Below are positions 34,334 to 45,103 of a stretch of DNA of 64,000 nt, piece after piece (within the stretch, counting starts at the first letter, position 1; every line of letters begins with the position of its first letter). A program made the position numbers and the translations under genes. Below the pieces are notes generated by a model. That model saw only the letters and a program-made list of their open reading frames with translations, had not been told where the DNA came from and did not search any database. This stretch comes from Planctomycetota bacterium (GTDB taxonomy: Bacteria; Planctomycetota; Planctomycetia; Gemmatales; Gemmataceae): positions 1 to 64,000 of the forward strand of contig JACPPF010000132.1 in the NCBI GenBank assembly GCA_016191165.1, given 5' to 3'.

Positions 34334-35128
34334 ATGAGCAGGACGCTCAATCTGATCGACATTTTACTTACCACGGGTCGCCAGCTTTTCCTCATGGGCC
34401 GCTGCATCGAGGCCCTGGTTCCCTTGACCAAGCTGGCCGGCTTTCGCAACCTCCCCAAACCGGCGTTTGAAGACCTTCAGGCCTTGCTTGCCGAGGTCCA
34501 CTTGCAGCTTCAAAACCACAAGAATGCGCGCCGCCATTTGACCGCCGCGATTGCCCTCAAGCCGCTCAAGGCGGAATACTACTACCTGATGGCCATCGCC
34601 ATCGAGGAGGACACCGACGCTGACCTGGCGCGCGCGGAGATGTACTACTCCCGGGCCGTGCAACTGGCGCCCGAGCTGGCACACTACTGGTGCGACTATG
34701 GGGCCTACCTCATGCGCATCGAAAAAAAGAAGGAAGGCTTGAAGGCCATCCGCAAGGCCTATGCCCTGGCTATCACCGATCCGGAAATCGTGGGCCGCAT
34801 TGCCGAGGTGCTTCGCCAGGAAAACCTCATGGACGAAGCGACCACCAAGCTGCGCGCGGCGTTGTTTCACAACCATGGTGTGGCTGCGTTCAAGCAGCTA
34901 TGGCAACAGCATCAGTTCGCCAGGATTCACGCGGATCAACAGGAAGCTAAAACGGCTCCGGTCAACGCGGAGGAATCGCCAATTTTCCTGCCATTCGTGC
35001 GGCCCGAAACGACGGGTAAGTTCGTGGAACTGGGCGAAAAGACGATTCGCATCGACAAGCCGGAAAAGGTCAACGAGCCAAAAACGAAACAGCCGATCCC
35101 GTTCAAACGGCCGCCGCGGAAAGGTTAG
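34334..35128 (+). CDS. TPR protein
   Basis: 264 residues. Three or four TPR-like units: ALLAEVHLQLQNHKNARRHLTAAIALKP, YYYLMAIAIEEDTDADLARAEMYYSRAVQLAP and AYLMRIEKKKEGLKAIRKAYALAITDP. The C-terminal ~70 residues are charged and Pro-rich. No signal peptide. It probably acts as a cytoplasmic protein-binding scaffold. GGAGG at a standard distance before ATG 34334 supports the start. Confidence 0.78.
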   Translation: MSRTLNLIDILLTTGRQLFLMGRCIEALVPLTKLAGFRNLPKPAFEDLQALLAEVHLQLQNHKNARRHLTAAIALKPLKAEYYYLMAIAIEEDTDADLARAEMYYSRAVQLAPELAHYWCDYGAYLMRIEKKKEGLKAIRKAYALAITDPEIVGRIAEVLRQENLMDEATTKLRAALFHNHGVAAFKQLWQQHQFARIHADQQEAKTAPVNAEESPIFLPFVRPETTGKFVELGEKTIRIDKPEKVNEPKTKQPIPFKRPPRKG

Positions 35129-35131
35129 AAA

Positions 35132-35188
35132 TCGCTTGCGGCTTTGCGCCAGCGCGGCGATGCGCGAACGCTAAACCGCAAGCGGCTT
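35132..35188. repeat. Intergenic palindrome (tttagcg-type repeat)
   Basis: ATCGCTTGCGGCTTTGCGCC ... CGAACGCTAAACCGCAAGCGGC forms an inverted repeat between convergent genes; same family as 2593-2645. Confidence 0.65.
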
Positions 35189-35194
35189 GAACGG

Positions 35195-36211
35195 TTATTT
35201 CTTCACCGGCGGGACCGGCAATGGAAACGGACGCGGGCCCCCAAAACCGGGACGCGCGTTGAGTTGTCGGGTGAAAGTTTCGATCGGCAATACCTCGGTG
35301 CCGATCACTTCCCCTTTGACGTTGATGACGTAGGCCTTGCCGAACTCGACGCCGAACGTCGTACCGGTCTTGATCGCGAAACCCTTGGGCGGCGCGCGGC
35401 GGACGAATTCTTCCGGTGCCATGAACGACACGGCCCCCTTGGGCGGCGCAATCTTGCGCTTGGGAGGCAGAGGCAACGGCGGCGGGTCGCGCAGCGGATT
35501 GCCGCCGCCGACCAGCGCGTACGCCCCGTCGCTGATCGTCGTGCGGAAGTGGACGCGCATCGTCTTCGCTTCCGGCAGCCAGGTCAGGTACATCAAGTCC
35601 TGTCGTTCGCGTGGGCCCGTCACCTTCTTGCCCTTGAGCGATTTTTGGGCGGCCTGCGTCAATGCTTTCTCAATGGCCGCCTTTTGACTGTTAAGATGTT
35701 CTTCGTATGCCGTCTTGACGATGGTGACAACATCCATGACTTTGAGGGGATATTCCTTTGAGCCGTCGAGAACGCGGATCTTGCTGGCGACGAAGCTGTC
35801 GCCCGCGGGGCTGCCGAGGCCGTCGTTGACTTCCACCTCGACCAGCGCATACGGCTGCATCACCTTGAATTGCAGCACGGCGCGCGGGTTGGCGAGATCC
35901 AGGGCGGGATAGCTTTTGATTTTGCCCTTCTCGGCCAGGGGCACTTGCAGGTTGGTGATCTGTGGATTCCCCACGGCCGGGACGTAAATCCAGCGGTAGC
36001 TGTTGCCGCCGTAGGAAAAGACGAGTTGATCCGCGGGCCCGGAGCGGCCTTCGGTGCTGAGGACCGGTTGTCCATTGGCCAACAGGATGCCGACCACCTT
36101 CGCGCCGACCGCGACATGCTTTCTTTTTGGAATGAAGGCCTGGCGCGCATCTTGAGCCTGTACGAATGACGCGACAAGCAGCAATGCAGGCACGAATACC
36201 CATCGTTTCAT
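35195..36211 (-). CDS. Exported protein of unknown function
   Basis: 338 residues with a signal peptide (WVFVPALLLVASFVQAQ). Internal sequence shows a beta-rich first half (VGILLANGQPVLSTEGRSGPADQLVFSYGGNSYRWIYVPAVG), an alpha segment (HLNSQKAAIEKALTQAAQKSLKG) and a Pro-rich tail (PLPLPPKRKIAPPKGA; PRPFPLPVPPVKK). I recognise no family. ATG 36211 opens the signal peptide; only a weak AGGG lies upstream. Confidence 0.6.
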   Translation of the reverse strand: MKRWVFVPALLLVASFVQAQDARQAFIPKRKHVAVGAKVVGILLANGQPVLSTEGRSGPADQLVFSYGGNSYRWIYVPAVGNPQITNLQVPLAEKGKIKSYPALDLANPRAVLQFKVMQPYALVEVEVNDGLGSPAGDSFVASKIRVLDGSKEYPLKVMDVVTIVKTAYEEHLNSQKAAIEKALTQAAQKSLKGKKVTGPRERQDLMYLTWLPEAKTMRVHFRTTISDGAYALVGGGNPLRDPPPLPLPPKRKIAPPKGAVSFMAPEEFVRRAPPKGFAIKTGTTFGVEFGKAYVINVKGEVIGTEVLPIETFTRQLNARPGFGGPRPFPLPVPPVKK

Positions 36212-36338
36212 GGCGGATCCCTTGTGATGTGAAAATTGGTGCGACGATGGATAGGTTACGCGATTTGAGGAGGAATTGCCAGCGGAAACTGTCCTGATCC
36301 CGCAGCCATTCGGCTGTGGGCGTGGCCGGTTGATGGAT

Positions 36339-36626
36339 TCACGGGGCGGCGTCCTCGGGCAGCGCCGCCCGCGGGCTTTCCCATAACATGCCCACGATCA
36401 GGAAGCCAGAGAGCAGGCCCAGCGGCGCCAGTCCGTCCGCCTGCACCACCGCGGCGAACAGGGCCAAGCCGCCCAGGCTTAACAGGGTCGCCACGAATAG
36501 CCGCCGACCCCAACACGCACGACGGGCGCTTGGGGTTGCCTTCACCCAGTAGATGCTACAACCGCCCGTCGCGGTTCCGAGTATCGTGGCTAACAACACA
36601 ATCAACTCGACGAGCATCGACGCCAT
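36339..36626 (-). CDS. Small integral membrane protein
   Basis: 95 residues with two to three hydrophobic segments (LVELIVLLATILGTATGG; LFVATLLSLGGLALFAAVV; LGLLSGFLIVGML). No family recognised. GGAGG 8 nt before ATG 36626 supports the start and argues this is a real gene despite its size. Confidence 0.6.
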   Translation of the reverse strand: MASMLVELIVLLATILGTATGGCSIYWVKATPSARRACWGRRLFVATLLSLGGLALFAAVVQADGLAPLGLLSGFLIVGMLWESPRAALPEDAAP

Positions 36627-36811
36627 GCGTTTCCTCCGTGAATGCCCAGGCCTTGGGCCCATCCCGCCATCCTTGCGCGGAAGCTGATTGATACCGTGCG
36701 CTGATTTTTCTGTAAAGGCCAACCAACGCCGGGCCGCGGCGGCAGGACGGCGCCATGATCTCCTGTTTGTTCGGTCACTCCCGGGCGATGGCTCGGCGCG
36801 GGCGCGCCCGG

Positions 36812-37978
36812 CTACCGCAGGCGCGCCAGGCTGCATTCCAGGATGGCAGGCAGCGCTGGGCGGCGCGGGCGCTCGTGCAGACGGCGGGCCAGTGCGACGG
36901 CCTGGCTGGCAAACCGGGGTTCCGTCATCACCTGTGTGAGGGAACGCCCGGCGGCTTCTGGCGCGGCGCCGGTCAGGTTGAATGCCGCCACGCCAAGCCG
37001 GGCCAGGATGCGCGCCGTGGTGGCTTGCTCCAGATGCTGCGGGAACAGGAGCTGCGGTCGCCCCGCCGCAAACGCCGCGTTGGCGGTGCTGCCCGCATGA
37101 TGCACGAACACCGTCGCCTGCGCCAGCATGTCGTTCATCCGGGCCGGCTCATCCAGAATGGTCAGCCCTTGCAGGCGCAGTCTCTCCTTGACGTCCGCCT
37201 GCGCGCCGCGAACATAAGCCGTGCCGGGGTAGCCCGTCAACGCCATCTGCGTCAGATAGGCTTCGACCTTGGGATTTTCCGCGTTGAGGTAGGCGAAAAA
37301 CCGCGGCGACGGGTTTCCTTCCGCGAGGGGCGCGACGGGCTCCACCGGGTCCCAGATTGGCTCGATACGCTCGGCCTGGTAAGGGTCCAACTCGGTGAAA
37401 AACGTCGGAAACCGGTCTCCGGCCGCCAGGATGCTGGTCAACGTCGTCGGCACCGGTCGGCTGCGGCGTCGCTGAACCTCCTGCACGTTGGCCAACACTT
37501 CCTCCTGCGGCATGATCGGCGCCTGCCCGGCGACCAGCAGCGGAAACGTGGGAAGATGAACGGGCGGCATCGGAAACCAGTTCCCCACCTGAACTACGGG
37601 AATCCACTCATAGGCCGCCAAACACAAGGTTGGGCCGTAATCGGTGACAATCAGATCCGGTTTCACATACTCCAGCAGGCGGCGCCAGGCCTCGACGAGT
37701 GGAAAGAGCGTATCGATGCTGCCCCAGCCGCGAATGGCGAGCACGTCAGCCAGGCTGGCAGCGAGGAACGGTTTGCCGTGGGACTGCCAGCGATTCCAGA
37801 ACGGCGCCTGTAGCACAGGAAAGCCGTCCTTTTTGATTACCGTCCACGGGTCGGCAACGTTGGCGAGCGCGAAGATTGGTTGATGCCCGTGCTCCGCCAG
37901 GAGTCGAGCGATGCGGGCCAGCCGCTGCACGTGCCCCAACCCATCGCCCAGTTCCCAGCCCATCAGAATTGTCGCCAA
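36812..37978 (-). CDS. GT-B glycosyltransferase (UDP-glucuronosyl/YjiC-like)
   Basis: 388 residues. The start MATILMGWELGDGLGH is the typical opening of planctomycete and proteobacterial MGT-type glycosyltransferases. The C-terminal nucleotide-sugar motif is FVHHAGSTANAAFAAGRPQLLFPQHLEQATTARIL. It transfers a sugar to a small hydrophobic or lipid acceptor in related proteins; the acceptor here is unknown. A TTG start at 37978 is accepted because AGGAG lies about 8 nt upstream and the residues after it are family-conserved. Confidence 0.87.
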   Translation of the reverse strand: MATILMGWELGDGLGHVQRLARIARLLAEHGHQPIFALANVADPWTVIKKDGFPVLQAPFWNRWQSHGKPFLAASLADVLAIRGWGSIDTLFPLVEAWRRLLEYVKPDLIVTDYGPTLCLAAYEWIPVVQVGNWFPMPPVHLPTFPLLVAGQAPIMPQEEVLANVQEVQRRRSRPVPTTLTSILAAGDRFPTFFTELDPYQAERIEPIWDPVEPVAPLAEGNPSPRFFAYLNAENPKVEAYLTQMALTGYPGTAYVRGAQADVKERLRLQGLTILDEPARMNDMLAQATVFVHHAGSTANAAFAAGRPQLLFPQHLEQATTARILARLGVAAFNLTGAAPEAAGRSLTQVMTEPRFASQAVALARRLHERPRRPALPAILECSLARLR

Positions 37979-38174
37979 GAGGTCTCTCCTCGAAGTTGGC
38001 CTGTCGCCAAATGACGCAGGAGGGCAGTCGGCTGCGGAGATTCACGCCCGGATTGCGGTATTGCGTGGCTCGCGCGGGGGCCCAGATCTGCGCAGGTAGT
38101 CAGTCGCCGCCCAGGAAACCGCGTTGCGAGGTGCATATCTTGAAGGCCAGCGCAGGTTATTCTCGCGAGCGTCA

Positions 38175-39398
<1,224 letters not shown>

Positions 39399-39411
39399 GC
39401 ATTGCTCCAAT

Positions 39412-39720
39412 TCATGATCCCAACAGGGATATTTTCAAGATGAGTACATCGCGCCGCCCCTGGTGAATGGCGAATTGGATGGCGACCGGAGAAATGGCAC
39501 CGATGTGGCATGCAAATTCGCCATTCGCAAGGTGGTAGCGCAACTCGCCGAATTGACTGGGGTCACCGGACAAACGGGCCTCGATCGCCTTTAGGGCGTC
39601 CAGAAAAGCGATTTTCTTGCCTACCGATGCCGCAACCTTGGCTAACCTCTTGGTTTCCTCGCGGACCGTGCCGACCAGCGTGATGCGATAGGGCTGCGGA
39701 TCGTCGCCTTCGGCGCTCAT
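39412..39720 (-). CDS. RelE/ParE-like small protein (candidate toxin, copy B)
   Basis: 102 residues: helical first half (TVREETKRLAKVAASVGKKIAFLDALKAIEARLSGDP) and strand-rich second half (FACHIGAISPVAIQFAIHQGRRDVLILKISLLGS). It matches the copy A product at 11302-11604 over its whole length. Its ATG overlaps the preceding gene's stop as ATGA (39717-39720), a sign of translational coupling. Toxicity and RelE/ParE assignment are inferred from size, secondary-structure pattern and gene order. Confidence 0.6.
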   Translation of the reverse strand: MSAEGDDPQPYRITLVGTVREETKRLAKVAASVGKKIAFLDALKAIEARLSGDPSQFGELRYHLANGEFACHIGAISPVAIQFAIHQGRRDVLILKISLLGS

Positions 39721-39956
39721 GCGTGGCTCCCATCGTTGGTTGGGGATTCCCTCTCGATTTCTTCCAGAACGGAACGCAACGATACGAGCTTCCCTTCGTC
39801 CAACTGTTGAAGCGCTTCGCGGATTTTCGCCTCCAACTCTTCAAAGTTCACAAATGCAATCCGCCCGGCAATGAAATTGGCCTCTTCGTCAGGAGTTAGA
39901 CCGACTGGAACGGGAATGGAGACCGACTCGGAAATAGGAATATTTTTGTAATCCAT
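39717..39956 (-). CDS. Small acidic protein (candidate antitoxin, copy B)
   Basis: 79 residues. Hydrophobic N-terminal strand (SVSIPVPVGLTPDEEANFIAGRIAF) then acidic helices (VNFEELEAKIREALQQLDEGKLVSLRSVLEEIERES). Unlike copy A's partner it is not a long coiled coil, yet both end with an acidic helix. ATG 39956 is preceded by GAGG at a normal distance. It is translated first, with the candidate toxin overlapping its end. Confidence 0.6.
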   Translation of the reverse strand: MDYKNIPISESVSIPVPVGLTPDEEANFIAGRIAFVNFEELEAKIREALQQLDEGKLVSLRSVLEEIERESPTNDGSHA

Positions 39957-40170
39957 CTTCACCCTCACCTGTAACGATTTGTTTGTGCGCCGATTCCTGA
40001 ACGAGATGCGGCAGTGCTGACCGTTCCCCATGCTCACCATGTTCGTTACGCGCTGAACAGATCACCATCGAGTTCCTTGAGAAGCGGTTCTGCTGGAACC
40101 CCCGCGGCTACCGACCATTCTACGCGCCACCTCGCTCCCATCGCAAGACACGGTTTGGAAAAACACCATA

Positions 40171-40983
40171 TTACTCCTTCGCCGGCGCCCACATCATGCC
40201 CAGCAGTCGTCCGCCTTCGATGTCGGCGACATACGCCCACGGCGTGCCGGCATGTTCCTCGCGGAAGCGCTGCAACCGCTTCGCGCGCTCCCGGGCGAAT
40301 TGCTTCACTTTGCCCTCCGTGACGTGCAGGATGGGGTGAAACGTGATGCGCCAGCCCGCATCGCCGGGACGCAATTCGGGGAGCTTGTCGGCACGAATGG
40401 TCCCCAGCGTGAAGTTGTATTCGTAAAGAAAGATCAGATTCGACTCGATCCGCGTCCGGGCGAAGTCGAAGTTGAGCAGCCAGCGGCGGTTCTTTTCTTG
40501 CTTGCGCAACGCGTCGGCTTCCCTCATCCGGGCCAGCACTTGTTCCAACCGGAAGATGGCCAGCCCGATCGGCGCCTGCTCTTGCAATAGGGCCGTCTTG
40601 ACCTTTGGCGTGATCGGAAGGCCCAGCAGGGAAACCCGCAGCTTCAGTTTTTCCACCGCCTCCATTTCGGCCATGGCGTCGAAGATCGCCGCCCGAATCG
40701 GGTAGTTTTTTTGATAGCGTTCCCTGTCACTGAGCCAGCGGCGTTTTTCTTTGTCCGCCGTCTCGGCATCGTCCAGCGTGTAGGCCGCCAGCTTCTTCGC
40801 AGCGACTTTCGGCATGCCCTTGAGATTTGGCTCGCCTTGATGGCGGGCATAGAGCGACGGAACCAGCGCGGTTTCCTGAAGGACGCGCTGGATCGCCTTG
40901 GCGTTGGCTCCGTCCTGACCCGCCGCGGGTAGCGCCGACAGTGGAAACACGAGCAGCAAGGAAACGAGCGATCGTCGGTTCAT
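40171..40983 (-). CDS. Exported protein of unknown function
   Basis: 270 residues with a signal peptide (RRSLVSLLLVFPLSALPAAGQ). Mostly helical and charged (YTLDDAETADKEKRRWLSDRERYQ, IFDAMAEMEAVEKLKLRVSL, LARMREADALRKQEKNRRWLLNFDFARTRIESNLIFLYEYNF), with a late FHPILHVTEGKVKQFARERAKRLQRFREEHAGTPWAYVAD. No family recognised. ATG 40983 is chosen because GGAGG is 7 nt upstream; an in-frame TTG lies just before. Confidence 0.6.
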   Translation of the reverse strand: MNRRSLVSLLLVFPLSALPAAGQDGANAKAIQRVLQETALVPSLYARHQGEPNLKGMPKVAAKKLAAYTLDDAETADKEKRRWLSDRERYQKNYPIRAAIFDAMAEMEAVEKLKLRVSLLGLPITPKVKTALLQEQAPIGLAIFRLEQVLARMREADALRKQEKNRRWLLNFDFARTRIESNLIFLYEYNFTLGTIRADKLPELRPGDAGWRITFHPILHVTEGKVKQFARERAKRLQRFREEHAGTPWAYVADIEGGRLLGMMWAPAKE

Positions 40984-41193
40984 CGGCAATCCTCCGCGCG
41001 CAATCCAACAGACGGTGCATTATCGGCTAGCGGGGAGGGGCGTGTCAAGTAGGTGATTGCCGACTACATTAAGAGCGCCTGACAGAATAAGTCCCAGCGA
41101 GCCGCCGGGCTTGTCCCGGCGGGGATAGCCCCAGCCGCTGGCACTTGTTCTGGAGCCTGAATACTGGCCCCTAATCCTCCACCGGAGCGTGCC

Positions 41194-42510
41194 ATGAAAC
41201 GTTGCTTTGCCGCCCTTCTCGTTAGCCTTGCGACGACCAACGTCGGTTTGGCTCAGCTTCAAGATTCCATTCTGATCCAGCTGACAACCGGCAAAACGGA
41301 GTATCGCAACGTGCCGTTGTGCATCCCAATTAGCGTGTCACAGGAATGGGGCAAGTTTGTAGAAGTCCCGGTTGTCGATTTTCAACCTGGCAGCGGCGCG
41401 GCGGGGAATGAGATGGGACAGTTGACCAGGCCGGGCATCCTGACGGAATCAATCCCACCCGCCAAACCCGGGCTCGTTCGGCGCGACCTTCACGTGGTTC
41501 TTCCTGTCATCAGGGGAAAATGGTCTTTGCTTGTAACGTTCAAAAAAACCGACCTACAATCCCCGCTTTTCGCGTGGACCGAAAAGAAAAATATGTACGA
41601 GGAATTAGTCCTGACTGGTTCTGGTCCCGCCACTCCCGTCTTGCGCTACATGAACCGCCCCTACGATGCGTCGTCCAAGGAATCACGCGAAAGATCGTAC
41701 AAGGTTTTTCATCACCTCTATGACCCGACGGGCAAACGCTTCGTCACCAATGGCGGGTTCGCGGATGACAGCGCGGGCAAGGGAAAAAAGCTCCTCTACC
41801 CGCACCATCGCGGCATCATGTACGGGTTCAATAAGTGCAGCTATGGCCCTGATCTGAAGAACAAGGCCGACACCTGGCACTGCACCGGCGCCACGCATGT
41901 CTCCCACGAGAAAACGTTGAATCGCGAAGCCGGCCCGGTCGTGGGCCGCCAGCGCGTCCTGCTCGGCTGGTATGGCGCCGGCGAAAAGCCCTTCGCCCTG
42001 GAAGAACGCGAAATGACAGTCTACAACGTCAAGGGCGGCACCCTCGTCGAGTTCGCCTCACGCCTCAAGACGACCGGTGGCAAGATCCGCGTCGATGGCG
42101 ACCCGCAACACGCAGGCTTCCAGTTCCGCGCGCACAACGACGTGGCGGCCCAGACGCAACAGCAAACCTACTATCTCCATCCGGACGGCGCCAAGGGTGC
42201 GATGGGCAAGGAGCGCAACTGGCCAGGCGACAAGTCGATGGTCGATCTCCCCTGGTATGCCATGAGCTTCGTCCTCGACAAACAGCGCTACAGCGCCGTC
42301 TATCTCAACCATCCCAAGAATCCGAAAGAAACCCGCTTCAGCGAACGCGCCTATGGCCGCTTCGGCGGATATTTCCAGCGCGACATTACGCCGGAAGACC
42401 CGCTCGTCGTCACCTATCGTTTGTGGCTACAAAACGGCGAGATCACGACGGAGCAGGCACGCGCCTTGCAGACGGCGTTTGCGACGCCGCCGAAAGCGAA
42501 TGTGAAATAG
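41194..42510 (+). CDS. DUF6807 (PmoA-like) family exported protein
   Basis: 438 residues with a signal peptide (CFAALLVSLATTNVGLA). The C-terminal two thirds match planctomycete DUF6807/'methane oxygenase PmoA' annotated proteins: KKLLYPHHRGIMYGFNK, TWHCTGATHVSHEK, DPQHAGFQFRAHNDVA, SMVDLPWYAMSF and ERAYGRFGGYF. The PmoA name is a misnomer of annotation; nothing here indicates methane oxidation. These proteins occur with carbohydrate-degradation genes. GGAG before ATG 41194 supports the start. Confidence 0.82.
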   Translation: MKRCFAALLVSLATTNVGLAQLQDSILIQLTTGKTEYRNVPLCIPISVSQEWGKFVEVPVVDFQPGSGAAGNEMGQLTRPGILTESIPPAKPGLVRRDLHVVLPVIRGKWSLLVTFKKTDLQSPLFAWTEKKNMYEELVLTGSGPATPVLRYMNRPYDASSKESRERSYKVFHHLYDPTGKRFVTNGGFADDSAGKGKKLLYPHHRGIMYGFNKCSYGPDLKNKADTWHCTGATHVSHEKTLNREAGPVVGRQRVLLGWYGAGEKPFALEEREMTVYNVKGGTLVEFASRLKTTGGKIRVDGDPQHAGFQFRAHNDVAAQTQQQTYYLHPDGAKGAMGKERNWPGDKSMVDLPWYAMSFVLDKQRYSAVYLNHPKNPKETRFSERAYGRFGGYFQRDITPEDPLVVTYRLWLQNGEITTEQARALQTAFATPPKANVK

Positions 42511-42521
42511 CGCCCAACCAT

Positions 42522-43115
42522 TCAACCACGGGATTGTTTTTTGATGACGTAGCGCATGATCGGCCGCGTCGCTGATCGCCGCGCGCATTCCTTGAAACCC
42601 GTCTTCACGAACGCCGACGCCAGGCCGGTCCACGCGAAGACAGCGGGCATCTCGTCTTTTTTCGGCTCCACCGGATAGCCTTCGACGACCTGTCCGCCGC
42701 GCTCGCGCACGAACTCGATGGCCGCGCGCAACAGGGCCACGCTCAGGCCCTTCCTCCGGAATTCCTTGCGGACCAGCAAACAAGAGATCGACCAGACCGG
42801 CATGTCGTCCAACTTTTTCAGGAGGCGGGAGCGATCGAGCCCGGGATATTCTTCGCGTGGAGCGACGGCGCACCAGCCAACGGGTTCGCCGTCAAGATAG
42901 GCGAGGATGCCGGGCGACGTGCCGGCGGTGATGAGATCGTGCATGGCCGTGCGATTGCCCGCACCCTTGCCGCGCTCGAAGTCCTTGCGGCTCAAACGCC
43001 AGAGCATGCACCAGCACCCGCCGCAGGCGCCGCGCGGGCCGAAGAGCATTTCAAAATCGGCCCAGCGCTCGGGTGTCAGCGGGAAGAATTCGGGCTTGAC
43101 GGGGGACGGCTTCAT
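42522..43115 (-). CDS. GNAT-family N-acetyltransferase
   Basis: 197 residues. The acetyl-CoA-binding core is visible: GILAYLDGEPVGWCAVAPREEYP, VWSISCLLVRKEFRRKGLSVALLRAAIEFVRERGG (motif A R/Q-x-x-G-x-G/A variant RRKGLS) and the C-terminal TGLASAFVKTGFKECAR. A Cys-rich patch CGGCWCMLW near residue 32 is unusual and is typical of one GNAT subgroup. Substrate unknown. It converges on the DUF6807 gene. Confidence 0.82.
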   Translation of the reverse strand: MKPSPVKPEFFPLTPERWADFEMLFGPRGACGGCWCMLWRLSRKDFERGKGAGNRTAMHDLITAGTSPGILAYLDGEPVGWCAVAPREEYPGLDRSRLLKKLDDMPVWSISCLLVRKEFRRKGLSVALLRAAIEFVRERGGQVVEGYPVEPKKDEMPAVFAWTGLASAFVKTGFKECARRSATRPIMRYVIKKQSRG

Positions 43116-43204
43116 GACGGCAAAATGAAAACGGGCAGGTGAAAGCCTGCCCGCGTTTGGTAAGTGACCCCGGCGAATTAACTTCCCGAGATTGTCTTTC
43201 ACGA

Positions 43205-43263
43205 GCCGCGACCGTCAGGGAGCGGGAAACCTGTTCTGCCAACCGCTCCCTGACGGTCGCGGC
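43205..43263. repeat. 21-bp perfect inverted repeat
   Basis: GCCGCGACCGTCAGGGAGCG(G) at 43205-43225 and its exact complement at 43243-43263, loop 17 nt. It sits downstream of the zinc-ribbon/HEAT gene and upstream of the GNAT gene, both on the minus strand, and could terminate the former. Confidence 0.8.
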
Positions 43264-43326
43264 GTGTAGGCCGGGAGGTTATTCCGTCGGCCATTTCAAA
43301 GCAAACATGGCCGATCGTCTTGCAGA

Positions 43327-44844
43327 TTACTCGTTGGCCTTGGCGGCGGCGAGAACCTGATGCCAGGCGGCGGCGTTCGGAGCCGCGTCGCGTCCGGTCA
43401 ACTCGCGCAGGACATAGAGTGCGGCCTTGTGGTTCTCCGACAGGAAGCCGGCCGGGCGCTGCTGGATGCGTTCCTGTAACGCCGCCAGCTCCTTGCCCTC
43501 GACCGTGCGGGTGCGGACGAGGAAGTCGAATCGCTGCATGTCCGGCCACGGCGCCGCGTTTTCGACGGGCATCATCACCGAAAAGTCTTGCCGCAGGTAG
43601 GTGGTGTCCGCTCGCACCATCGGCTCACCCGACGACTGAGCCTGCCCATACGCCTCGCGCGGCGAGGTGGGGAACGGCGTTCCCGGGATCGGAATCACGC
43701 CGGGCACTTCCTGGGTTTGTCCCGTCTGGCTCGGTGGATGACACAACAGGCAGTTGCGGTGATGATTGATCCGCACGACTTCGCGCACCACGCACTCCGA
43801 GCGGTTGTCGATCTTTGCCTGCTCCGGGTCGCCCGGCGCCGGCGCGCTCAGGAAATCGGCGACCTGGGGCAACAGGTCCTTGCGGTCCAGATAGATGATC
43901 GCATTGGCCGCCCGCTTGCTGACGACCGCCAGCGGGTAGCGCAGCCCGTGCATCAACACCTCGTTGGTGACGGCAAGATCTTGATTGCCGTTGCGCTCTT
44001 TCAACGCCTTCATCGCCGCCAGGCGCACGTCGCCCGACGCATCGAACACCGCCGACCGCGCCAGCACGCGCGTCGCTTCGGTGCGCTTGGCCCTGGCCAG
44101 TTGTTGAACCAGGCTTGCCCTCATACTCTGGCGTTCCGGCCCAAGGATCTGGCTAAGCGCCGCGATGCCGGCCTGGGAATCGGTCCCCTGGTTGCCCGTC
44201 GAAGTGAAGTAGGTGTTCCAGAACGGCGTGTGCTCGTTGTGGGCCGACGGCGCCTGGCTGCGCATATCGCTTTCCAACCCGTCGCGCACTGCTTGCACCG
44301 AACCCTGGAACGACTGGGCCTGCGTCACGTTGATCCGGCAGGCGTCGCCCATCACGAAGGGCAGGCCGCGCAATTCAGGCCGCTCGCTCATGCGCGCCAG
44401 CAGAAACGCGTCGCGCGCCTTGGGGTCGCGGGCATTGTCTTGCCGAATGCGGGTGATGAAGTTGCTGATCTCACGCTTGGCGACGCGGGGATTGATGTCT
44501 GACGGAAACGGCTTGTCCACGGCCACTTCCTTGACCCGCGCCAACTCATTGCCTGGCGCCGGTTCCGCGGCACGGTCCTTGCGCACGATCTGGTCATGCG
44601 ACCATAACCCAAGCGCGGTCATCACCAGCACGAAGCTAAACAGGGCCGCCCCGATGACGCCCCCCGTGATGAACCCCGGCGAAAGCAGCAACCGCCGTTT
44701 CGCGGGCAGAAACCGAAACGCCGAGCCGTAAGACGTGACGCCAAACTCGCCCTGGCATTCCGGGCAGCGCACCGTCTTGACTGCCAGCGAGCGATCCTTC
44801 TTCGGCAACTGGGCACAAGCGACGCAAAGCGAATTCCCGGCCAT
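43327..44844 (-). CDS. Zinc-ribbon/transmembrane/HEAT-like protein with single CxxCH
   Basis: 505 residues. An N-terminal double CxxC zinc-ribbon (Cys7/Cys10, Cys27/Cys30), one transmembrane helix (~57-80), a helical repeat region (RASLVQQLARAKRTEATRVLARSA, DVRLAAMKALKE, RAANAIIYLDRKDLLPQVADFL) and one CLLCH haem-like site at 365-369 within RINHHRNCLLCHPPS. It is odd for a zinc ribbon on the inside and a c-type haem site on the outside to share one chain. Function unknown. GGGAGG before ATG 44844 fixes the start. Confidence 0.7.
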   Translation of the reverse strand: MAGNSLCVACAQLPKKDRSLAVKTVRCPECQGEFGVTSYGSAFRFLPAKRRLLLSPGFITGGVIGAALFSFVLVMTALGLWSHDQIVRKDRAAEPAPGNELARVKEVAVDKPFPSDINPRVAKREISNFITRIRQDNARDPKARDAFLLARMSERPELRGLPFVMGDACRINVTQAQSFQGSVQAVRDGLESDMRSQAPSAHNEHTPFWNTYFTSTGNQGTDSQAGIAALSQILGPERQSMRASLVQQLARAKRTEATRVLARSAVFDASGDVRLAAMKALKERNGNQDLAVTNEVLMHGLRYPLAVVSKRAANAIIYLDRKDLLPQVADFLSAPAPGDPEQAKIDNRSECVVREVVRINHHRNCLLCHPPSQTGQTQEVPGVIPIPGTPFPTSPREAYGQAQSSGEPMVRADTTYLRQDFSVMMPVENAAPWPDMQRFDFLVRTRTVEGKELAALQERIQQRPAGFLSENHKAALYVLRELTGRDAAPNAAAWHQVLAAAKANE

Positions 44845-45103
44845 GGAAAACCTCCCGCAAAGAGGAAGCACGAATGAGCCTGTTTACCTTACCAGTATTA
44901 TGTCCGCAAGTCTATTCGCCGGGCAACAGGAATTCTTGATTTTTTCTTGGCGACATACCGCTTCCGAGCCGCAACCGGGGAACCAACACCAATTGTTCAC
45001 CAGAGGGAACCACCCGCAAGCATTCCCGGCCACATGGCATTTCAGAAACGGCAACTTTTCGCAACAATGGCTTCGGCTGAGGTTCGCCGTGAATGTTTCA
45101 AAG

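Noticed and set aside
41521-42510. DUF6807/PmoA-like protein as a methane monooxygenase subunit
   Set aside because: The sequence is an exported globular protein without the membrane helices of true particulate methane monooxygenase subunits; the name is carried over from an annotation label.
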